Under the pieces are notes generated by a model. It had not been told where the DNA came from and made no database searches. It saw nothing but the letters and a program-made list of their open reading frames with translations. Shown in pieces: positions 35,370 to 41,665 of a stretch of DNA of 41,665 bases. Source of the stretch: Chthoniobacter flavus (GTDB taxonomy: Bacteria > Verrucomicrobiota > Verrucomicrobiia > Chthoniobacterales > JACTMZ01); the NCBI GenBank assembly GCA_945871065.1, contig CAMBUL010000001.1, forward strand, positions 1-41,665. The letters run 5' to 3'. Made by a program: the position numbers and the translations under genes. How positions within the stretch are numbered: the first letter of the stretch is position 1; the number at the start of each line of letters is the position of its first letter.

Positions 35370-36701
35370 TTAGTTTCGACCCAGCATGCCCATACCGCCT
35401 GCCCTTGCCATCATTTTTTTCAGTTTGCCGGGCTTTTTCATGAGTTTTCTCATGTCCGAGAACCGCAGCAGAAGGTTGTTCACTTCGGTGACCGTCGTCC
35501 CGCTGCCCTTGGCGATGCGTTGACGGCGCCGGGCATTGAGAACCTCGGGCCGCGACCTCTCGCCGGGCGTCATGGAGAGGACGATGGCCTCCACCCGACG
35601 CATCTGTTTCTCGTCAACACCGGGCGACTTCACTTTATCCATACCGGGAATGAGTCCAAGGAGATTCTCGAGCGGACCCATCTTGCGGAGCATTTTGAAC
35701 TGCTCGAGGAAGTCATTGAGGTCGAAATTGCCGCCGCGCATCCGCGCTTCCAGACGGGCTGCATCTTCCACCTCGAAATTTTCCGCCGCTTTTTCTACCA
35801 GGCTGACCACATCGCCCATCCCGAGGATGCGGCCAGCCATGCGGTCCGGATGGAATACCTCGAAGGCGTCCATCTTTTCGCCGGTGCCGGAAAATTTGAC
35901 CGGTTGACCGGTCACCTCGCGCAAGGACAAGGCGGCCCCGCCTCGCGCGTCACCATCGAGTTTGGTCAGGATGAGGCCGGTGACCCCGACCCCGCCGTGG
36001 AATTTTTCGGCTACGCCGACCGCCTGTTGTCCGGTCGCAGCATCGCAGACCAGGAGACTTTCGTTCGGTTGGACTAAGTCTTTCACTTTGCGCAGCTCGC
36101 CGATCAATTCGTCATCGAGATCTTGGCGGCCGGCGGTATCATAAATTTCAACATTGTGCCCCTGCGCCTTGGCCCACTCCATACCGGCGCGCACGACGCG
36201 CAGGACGTTCTTTTCGCCGGGTTCCGGACGATACATGGGCACGCCGATCTGTCCGGCCAGTGTAGCCAGTTGGTCGACGGCGGCCGGACGCTGCAAGTCG
36301 CAGGCGATGAGCACGGGCGTGCGGCCGTTTTTCTTGAGCCAGGCGGCGAGCTTGGCGCAGGTGGTTGTTTTACCCGCGCCATTCAGACCGACGACAAGAA
36401 TGCGCGCCTGCGGTCCGAGGTTGAGGGGCGCGGCATCGCCGCCGAGCAGCGCAGCCAATTCGTCGTGGAAAATTTTGACGATCTGCTGGCCGGGCGTGAC
36501 GCTGCGCAGCACTTCCTCGCCGAGGGCCTTTTCTTTGACCCGCGCGATGAAATCCTTGGCCACCTTGAAATGCACATCGGCTTCGAGCAGAGCGAGCCGC
36601 ACTTCCCGGAGGGCATCGTTGACGTTGGCCTCGCTGATACGGCCATGCCCCCGGAGGTCTTTGAAGACATCCTGCAATTTTTCGGAAAGACGAGAAAACA
36701 T
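35370..36701 (-). CDS. ffh: Signal recognition particle protein Ffh
   Basis: MFSRLSEKLQDVFKDLRGHGRISEANVNDALREVRLALLEADVHFKVAKDFI, GLNGAGKTTTCAKLA, DTAGRQDLDDELIGEL, LTKLDGDARGGAALS, C-terminal M-domain. Confidence 0.97.
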   Translation of the reverse strand: MFSRLSEKLQDVFKDLRGHGRISEANVNDALREVRLALLEADVHFKVAKDFIARVKEKALGEEVLRSVTPGQQIVKIFHDELAALLGGDAAPLNLGPQARILVVGLNGAGKTTTCAKLAAWLKKNGRTPVLIACDLQRPAAVDQLATLAGQIGVPMYRPEPGEKNVLRVVRAGMEWAKAQGHNVEIYDTAGRQDLDDELIGELRKVKDLVQPNESLLVCDAATGQQAVGVAEKFHGGVGVTGLILTKLDGDARGGAALSLREVTGQPVKFSGTGEKMDAFEVFHPDRMAGRILGMGDVVSLVEKAAENFEVEDAARLEARMRGGNFDLNDFLEQFKMLRKMGPLENLLGLIPGMDKVKSPGVDEKQMRRVEAIVLSMTPGERSRPEVLNARRRQRIAKGSGTTVTEVNNLLLRFSDMRKLMKKPGKLKKMMARAGGMGMLGRN

Positions 36702-36728
36702 ACTGGGGGCGTGGCGTTGCGGGTACTT

Positions 36729-38024
36729 TTAGCCGATGCCCAGATCGTGGAACACCTTGTCCACGTGACGGAAATGTCGGTCGAGGCCGCAAGCGTCGAG
36801 CAACTCGGCCTGGTCCAGCACGGCACTGATTTCCGGGTCGGCCGAAAGATTGGCCAGAAATTCACCATCCCCCGCCCATGTTTTGAGCGCGGCACGCTGC
36901 ACGGCTTCGTAGGCTTTCTGACGCTCGAAGCCTTTCTCGGTGAGTTTGAGCAAGACGGACTGGCTGGCAAAGAGGCCGCGCGATTTCTCCATATTGGCCC
37001 GCATGTTCTCCGGATAAACCTGCAATCCGCGCACCAACTTGGTGGTGAGCGCGAGCATGTAGTCGAGCAGGGTGCAGCCGTCGGGAAGAATGATGCGCTC
37101 GGCGCTGCTGTGGCTGATGTCCCGCTCGTGCCAGAGGGCGACGTTTTCCAAGGCCGTAACTGCATAGCCGCGGATGACACGAGCCAGTCCGCTCAAACGC
37201 TCTCCGGTGATCGGATTACGTTTATGCGGCATGGCCGAACTGCCTTTCTGCCCGGGGGCGAAAAATTCCTCCACTTCGAGCACTTCGCTGCGCTGCAGGT
37301 GCCGGAATTCGGTAGCCCAGCGGTCAATCGAACTGGCGGCCAAGGCGAGCACGGTCATGAATTCGGCATGGCGGTCGCGTTGCACGATCTGGGTGGAAAG
37401 GATGGCCGGTTTCAGGCCAAGCCGGGCGCAGACTTCTTCCTCGACGCGCGGATCCAGGTGGGCGCGCGTCCCGACTGCGCCGCTCAATTTCCCCACCGCA
37501 ACCCGCTTGCGCATTTCGACCAGACGCTCCCGCACGCGGCCGAATTCATCATACATGAGAGCCAGCTTGAGCCCGAAAGTGACTGGCTCGGCATGGATGC
37601 CATGGCTGCGTCCCATCATGGGGGTCAATTTGTGGGCGCGGGCCTGCTCGGCGGCGGCGGCGCGGACTTCATCGACGCCTTGGACCAAAAGATCGATTGC
37701 CGCGGCCATTTGCACAGCGAGCGTGGTGTCGAGGACATCCGAGGAGGTCAGCCCCTGGTGCATCCAGCGTGCAGCGGGGCCGACCGAGTCCGCCACATTC
37801 TCGAGGAAGGCGATGACGTCATGGTTGGTCCGCTTTTCAATCTCGAGGATGTCGGGAATGGAAAATCTGGCTTTCTCCCGGATGGCCTTGGCGTCTGCCT
37901 CGGGGATTTGTCCGAGACGTGCCATGGCTTCGCAGGCGAGGGTTTCGATCTCGAGCCAGATTTCGTATTTGCGCTGGTCGGACCAGAGGGCTCGCATCTC
38001 GGGTCGGGAATATCGGTCAATCAC
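36729..38024 (-). CDS. purB: Adenylosuccinate lyase
   Basis: MIDRYSRPEMRALWSDQRKYEIWLEIETLACEAMA, THDVIAFLENVADSVG-like (NHDVIAFLENVADSVG), GLTSSDVLDTTLAVQ, QKGSSAMPHKRNPITGERLSGLARV. Confidence 0.97.
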   Translation of the reverse strand: MIDRYSRPEMRALWSDQRKYEIWLEIETLACEAMARLGQIPEADAKAIREKARFSIPDILEIEKRTNHDVIAFLENVADSVGPAARWMHQGLTSSDVLDTTLAVQMAAAIDLLVQGVDEVRAAAAEQARAHKLTPMMGRSHGIHAEPVTFGLKLALMYDEFGRVRERLVEMRKRVAVGKLSGAVGTRAHLDPRVEEEVCARLGLKPAILSTQIVQRDRHAEFMTVLALAASSIDRWATEFRHLQRSEVLEVEEFFAPGQKGSSAMPHKRNPITGERLSGLARVIRGYAVTALENVALWHERDISHSSAERIILPDGCTLLDYMLALTTKLVRGLQVYPENMRANMEKSRGLFASQSVLLKLTEKGFERQKAYEAVQRAALKTWAGDGEFLANLSADPEISAVLDQAELLDACGLDRHFRHVDKVFHDLGIG

Positions 38025-38074
38025 CCGGGCAACCTAGCGCATCACCATGCGTGGACAAACCACGAAAACAAGAA

Positions 38075-38095
38075 GGGCCGGTAGCCACTCGGCCC
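38075..38095 (-). terminator. Candidate intrinsic terminator
   Basis: Minus strand: GGGCCG-AGTGGCTAC-CGGCCC followed by TTCTTGTTTT, downstream of the minus-strand ORF ending at 38127. Confidence 0.5.
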
Positions 38096-38126
38096 CGACC
38101 CTGCTTGCCATGAAAAATTGTTGGAG

Positions 38127-38360
38127 TTAGGCGCTAATCCGGACCCTTTTCAGATGCCCTTGGTCTCGTAGTTGGACGCGACCGGTCTGGAAAAGGTCGA
38201 TGAGGGCGGCCACGGCCTCGCGGCTGTCTTCGGTAGCGGTGCCGACGGCGGCCACTAGTTCGCCAAGGGAATGGCGCGTGCGGTTGAATTTGCGGTAGGG
38301 ATTGAAGGCTTTGACTTTCATACCAACTTCGACCACCGCCCGGCCTGCACGTTCAAACAT
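38127..38360 (-). CDS. Small uncharacterised protein
   Basis: MKVKAFNPYRKFNRTRHSLGELVAAVGTATEDSREAVAALIDLFQTGRVQLRDQGHLKRVRISA (likely start at the internal Met); compact charged ORF without better overlapping candidates. Confidence 0.55.
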   Translation of the reverse strand: MFERAGRAVVEVGMKVKAFNPYRKFNRTRHSLGELVAAVGTATEDSREAVAALIDLFQTGRVQLRDQGHLKRVRISA

Positions 38361-38558
38361 TCAAACGGACGTTTGTGATTTTTCTGCCACTGCTTCCGCT
38401 TGGACAGAGAGGGGCCGCTGCGGGGTGAGCAAGCCGTAGCCGAAGGAGATCACCCAATAAGTGATGACCAGCGGGATCGCGAAAAAGATTCCGGCGATCA
38501 GGCGATGACCGAGCGTGCCGAGACATCGCGCAGAACGGCGATTCGCCGGGGAATACAT
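38361..38558 (-). CDS. Small membrane protein resembling the N-terminus of DUF502 proteins (possibly a remnant)
   Basis: HRLIAGIFFAIPLVITYWVISFGYGLL resembles the first TM region of DUF502; only 65 aa. Confidence 0.45.
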   Translation of the reverse strand: MYSPANRRSARCLGTLGHRLIAGIFFAIPLVITYWVISFGYGLLTPQRPLSVQAEAVAEKSQTSV

Positions 38559-38559
38559 T

Positions 38560-38573
38560 TCCGACTAGTCGGA
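38560..38573. promoter_or_regulatory. 14-bp perfect palindrome directly upstream of the small membrane ORF
   Basis: TCCGACTAGTCGGA two bases from the ATG at 38558; an additional GTCGGA half-site follows at 38583-38588. Confidence 0.45.
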
Positions 38574-38656
38574 CAAACTCATGTCGGATTTCATGACAGG
38601 AATTGCTCTACTCAGGCAAAGCCGTGGCGGGAACAAACGCCGCTTTCACCCGGCTC

Positions 38657-39349
38657 CTAAGCGTTTCCGGAAAACCGCAGAAACAGCTCACGGATCGCGG
38701 CACCGCCGCCAACAATCAGCACAGTGAAATATATCACGGTCAGAACGTTGGCGAAGTGACCGAGAACAATGAACAGACCGTCGCGCTGCAACAGACCAAT
38801 GGCAAAAAAGAGCAACGCGAGGGCCGGCAAGGTATTGCTGAACGGGATTAAGCCGAACGGCGCCATCAAAAGGACCGCCGCGGCGATTAGTGCCAGGTTA
38901 TTGATGCTGTCCATAAACCCCGGGGAAGCGAGCCACGGAAGACGGTGCGGGCGGCTAACGCGCTCCAGACGGTGCACCCAGACGCCACCGCGATTCAGGG
39001 CCGTATGCAATTTCTCCGAAGGCAAAACCTTCTGCGCGATACGCCGCGGCAGCCACAGGTTGACGCCGAAAAGGCGCGTGATTCCAATGAGCAAAATCGC
39101 GGCGCCGAATACCGTGCTGACACCCGGAATTGAAACTGGCACCAAAAACACGATGGTCAGAAAAGCGGTGAGGATCAAAAGACCATCCTGACCGACAAGG
39201 TCACGGATTTCGGCCAAAGTCACTCCGCCGGGTGGAAGACTTTCCGTGATCGTCTTGATTTTCTCACCGAGAGATTCCGTTTTGAGAAGATCGCCCGAAA
39301 CGTGCAAATGGGATTCTGGCCGGGACGGTGGGGTGGAGGTATCGCTCAT
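38657..39349 (-). CDS. ExoD-family exopolysaccharide synthesis-like membrane protein
   Basis: GGVTLAEIRDLVGQDGLLILTAFLTIVFLVPVSIPGVSTVFGAAILLIGITRLFGVNLWLPRRI... ; start refined to MSDTSTPPSRPESHLHV at 39349. Confidence 0.88.
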   Translation of the reverse strand: MSDTSTPPSRPESHLHVSGDLLKTESLGEKIKTITESLPPGGVTLAEIRDLVGQDGLLILTAFLTIVFLVPVSIPGVSTVFGAAILLIGITRLFGVNLWLPRRIAQKVLPSEKLHTALNRGGVWVHRLERVSRPHRLPWLASPGFMDSINNLALIAAAVLLMAPFGLIPFSNTLPALALLFFAIGLLQRDGLFIVLGHFANVLTVIYFTVLIVGGGAAIRELFLRFSGNA

Positions 39350-39469
39350 TTTGAAATTCCTTTCGTCGTATTCTCTGCGCGCGATTCCGCCGCTGGAAGG
39401 CCGCATCTCCTAACAGGCCGACCGCATCCGCGCAAACGCCTTCCTTGTCGCCCGGGGCCCCGACCTGTT

Positions 39470-41665
39470 ATGAAGGAGCCCTTGGCGCGCGGTAAAACAA
39501 CAGAAGAGGGTAGCAGCAAAGCGTGGAGTGAGGTGCTCGGGCTCATCCTGCTCGGCGCCGGCACCCTCCTTTTTCTTGCGCTGGTCTCCTATTCACCGGC
39601 CGATGTGCCGTCTTGGCTCTTCTTCAGCAAACAGGGTGCGCCCGAGGCGGTGACGGAAAACTTCATCGGACCGGTCGGCGCGGTGGTCGCCGGTTTCACT
39701 TACTTCCTCCTCGGCGCGGCCGCCTATTTGCTGGCCGTCATCCTTATCGGGTTCGGCGGAGCCAAATTCCTCACCGCCAACCTCGTTCTGAAAAAACGCC
39801 TCGGCTGGATAGCCGCCTTCATTGTTTCCGGCGCTTGTCTAGCCGGGATCCAACCATGGCTCCTCCAATCATGGAAAGAACACTTCAACATCCTCGGCCC
39901 GGGCGGATGGATCGGGCTTGCTCTCGGGAAAACCGTGCTCGCTGGGCTGCTCGGGGTCATCGGCGCAACCATCCTCCTGACCCTTTTTTACCTCGCCAGT
40001 CTCATCCTCATGACCGGCATGCACCCGGTCAAATTCTGCCGGGAGGTCATGGTTGCAGTTCCGCAATGGTTTCGCGTGCGGCGCGAGGCGAGGCTGGAAA
40101 AGAAACGTCTTGAACAGGAGACGGCGGTCGAGGAGGCCCTCGCCAACACCCCGCGCTCGAAACGACCAGTACCTGCACGGATGCGCCGGAAAACGGCCGG
40201 CGAAGACGGGGAGGACACGGAAGAAAACGGGGTGGAAGAGAAAGAAATGGTCCCCGCCCTTTCCTTTCCCGAGCCCAAAATCATTGATACCGGGGCAGCC
40301 CCGGTCAGAAAACCGCCCGCTCCCGCACCCCCGAAAAAGAAAGAGACCGGCCCGCTTGGCGCGGTGCCCGAAATCCACATCGAGAATTACCAGATGCCGC
40401 CGCTCGACCTGCTCGACTCACCCGACATGAGCGACCGCCAGACCGCGGACCCGGCCGAACTTCTCGCCATGCAGGGCAGCATTCTCGACACGCTGAAGCA
40501 ATTCGGGCTCGAGGCCAGCGCCGGCGACATCACCCGCGGCCCCACCGTCACCCGCTTCGAAATTTATCCGGCGCGCGGCGTGCGCGTCGACCGCATCGCC
40601 AATCTGGAGAAAGATATCGCCCGCGCCACCCGGGCCGAAAAAATCAACATCCTCGCGCCCATTCCCGGCAAGGACACCGTCGGTATCGAAATTGCCAACA
40701 GCAAAAAAATCAAAGTCGTCTTCCGCGAACTCCTCGAAAGCGACGAATGGGTCAATAGCAAGGCCAAGATCCCCCTTGCCCTCGGCAAGGACGTCTACGG
40801 CCGCACGATCATCGCCGACCTCGCCCAGATGCCCCACCTCCTCATCGCCGGCACCACAGGCAGCGGCAAGAGCGTCTGCGTCAACGCGATCATCGCGAGC
40901 ATGCTCTACAAGTTTTCGCCCGAGGAGCTGCGCTTCATCATGATCGATCCGAAGGTCGTCGAGATGCAGCATTACGGAAAGCTCCCCCATCTCGCGGCCA
41001 ATGTGGTTACCGAGCCGAAAAAGGTTCTCCTCGCCCTGCGCTACGTCATCGACGAAATGGAGCGCCGTTACCGCATCTTCGCCAAGTGCGGCCTGCGCAA
41101 TATCCACGGGTTCAATGCGCGTCCGCTGGAAAAAACGCCAGACGAGGGAGTGCCGCCCGAATCGGCGCCGGGGGACAATGAAGCGGAGGACGAGGGTATC
41201 GAGGATGCCGTGCTCGAGATCCCGCCGCCGAAGAAAGGCGAGGAATTGGTCATTCCCCAACGGCTCCCATTCATTGTCGTCATCATCGACGAATTGGCCG
41301 ATCTCATGCAGACCGCGCCGGCGGATGTCGAAAGCGCTATCGCCCGCATCACCCAAATGGCGCGGGCCGCCGGCATCCATATGATCGTCGCCACGCAGAC
41401 CCCGCGGGCCGACGTCGTCACGGGTGTGATCAAGGCAAACATACCGAGCCGCATCGCCTTCCAGGTCGCCTCGAAACTCGACAGCCGCGTCATCCTCGAC
41501 GCCAACGGTGCCGACAAGCTTCTCGGCCAGGGGGACATGCTTTACCTCCCGCCCGGCACCTCCACCCTCGTTCGTGCCCAGGGGGTGCTCGTCACCGACG
41601 AGGAAATCCACCGCGTCGTCGATTATGTCGGCGCGCAAGCCGAACCGACCTTCGATCCCGGGTTC
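39470..41665 (+). CDS. ftsK: DNA translocase FtsK/SpoIIIE (C-terminal end truncated by window edge)
   Basis: MKEPLARGKTTEEGSSKAWSEVLGLILLGAGTLLFLALVSYSPADVP..., N-terminal TM domain, MPHLLIAGTTGSGKSVCVNAIIASML, FIMIDPKVVEM, LPFIVVIIDELADLM, ATQTPRADVVTGVIKANIPSRIAFQV. Absent from the ORF track because no stop is in the window. Confidence 0.97.
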   Translation, partial: MKEPLARGKTTEEGSSKAWSEVLGLILLGAGTLLFLALVSYSPADVPSWLFFSKQGAPEAVTENFIGPVGAVVAGFTYFLLGAAAYLLAVILIGFGGAKFLTANLVLKKRLGWIAAFIVSGACLAGIQPWLLQSWKEHFNILGPGGWIGLALGKTVLAGLLGVIGATILLTLFYLASLILMTGMHPVKFCREVMVAVPQWFRVRREARLEKKRLEQETAVEEALANTPRSKRPVPARMRRKTAGEDGEDTEENGVEEKEMVPALSFPEPKIIDTGAAPVRKPPAPAPPKKKETGPLGAVPEIHIENYQMPPLDLLDSPDMSDRQTADPAELLAMQGSILDTLKQFGLEASAGDITRGPTVTRFEIYPARGVRVDRIANLEKDIARATRAEKINILAPIPGKDTVGIEIANSKKIKVVFRELLESDEWVNSKAKIPLALGKDVYGRTIIADLAQMPHLLIAGTTGSGKSVCVNAIIASMLYKFSPEELRFIMIDPKVVEMQHYGKLPHLAANVVTEPKKVLLALRYVIDEMERRYRIFAKCGLRNIHGFNARPLEKTPDEGVPPESAPGDNEAEDEGIEDAVLEIPPPKKGEELVIPQRLPFIVVIIDELADLMQTAPADVESAIARITQMARAAGIHMIVATQTPRADVVTGVIKANIPSRIAFQVASKLDSRVILDANGADKLLGQGDMLYLPPGTSTLVRAQGVLVTDEEIHRVVDYVGAQAEPTFDPGF

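Noticed and set aside
36123-38084. 653-aa plus-strand ORF opposite ffh and purB
   Set aside because: Antisense shadow of two confidently identified genes; composition (H/R/G/F-rich) and lack of any recognisable motif fit a GC-codon-bias artefact even though it spans both genes.
41110-41260. Acidic/proline insertion in the FtsK motor (RPLEKTPDEGVPPESAPGDNEAEDEGIEDAVLEIPPPKKGEE)
   Set aside because: This loop before the Walker B region is variable in length in other FtsK proteins, including E. coli, so it is not clearly unusual.
40418-41638. 406-aa minus-strand ORF at the right edge
   Set aside because: Antisense of ftsK, which is unmistakable on the plus strand.
1-41665. tRNA, rRNA, CRISPR arrays, transposases, prophage genes
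   Set aside because: Looked for on both strands by eye; none found. The holin-4-like gene at 16852-17280 is a common chromosomal membrane protein, not evidence of a prophage.

Overview
The window is a dense, GC-rich bacterial chromosomal segment that looks like Verrucomicrobiota (inferred from protein style and gene order, not proven). I support about 42 protein-coding genes and see no rRNA, tRNA, CRISPR array, transposase or prophage. Mostly housekeeping loci, in order: 3'-truncated sucA (-); a GldA/GldF/GldG-like ABC cassette plus DUF4340 protein (+); mreB-mreC-mreD-PBP2-rng (+); GH57 alpha-glucan branching-type enzyme and a secreted FlgD/propeller-like protein (+); trpF and a holin-4-like membrane protein (-); a basic-tailed DUF2934 protein, menF, menD and a lytic transglycosylase (+); an RG/P-rich unknown and ilvB (-); rmuC (+); a tandem-ACT protein (-); a five-gene Feo iron-uptake operon (-); an LMW-PTP/SHMT single ORF (-); exported Fe/Mn SOD (+); SMR transporter, vapBC, dgkA, small lipoprotein, khpA, rpsP, ffh and purB (-); small ORFs and an ExoD-like protein (-); and 5' ftsK (+). 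The most interesting observations are: (i) one uninterrupted ORF encoding a low-molecular-weight phosphatase fused to serine hydroxymethyltransferase, with a strong internal SD/ATG at the junction; (ii) a compact feo operon with a Cys-rich FeoA variant, a FeoB-associated Cys-rich segment fused in frame to an uncharacterised exported protein, a further exported protein, and a 7-1-7 palindrome at the operon start. All calls are from reading the sequence; no database searches were run.
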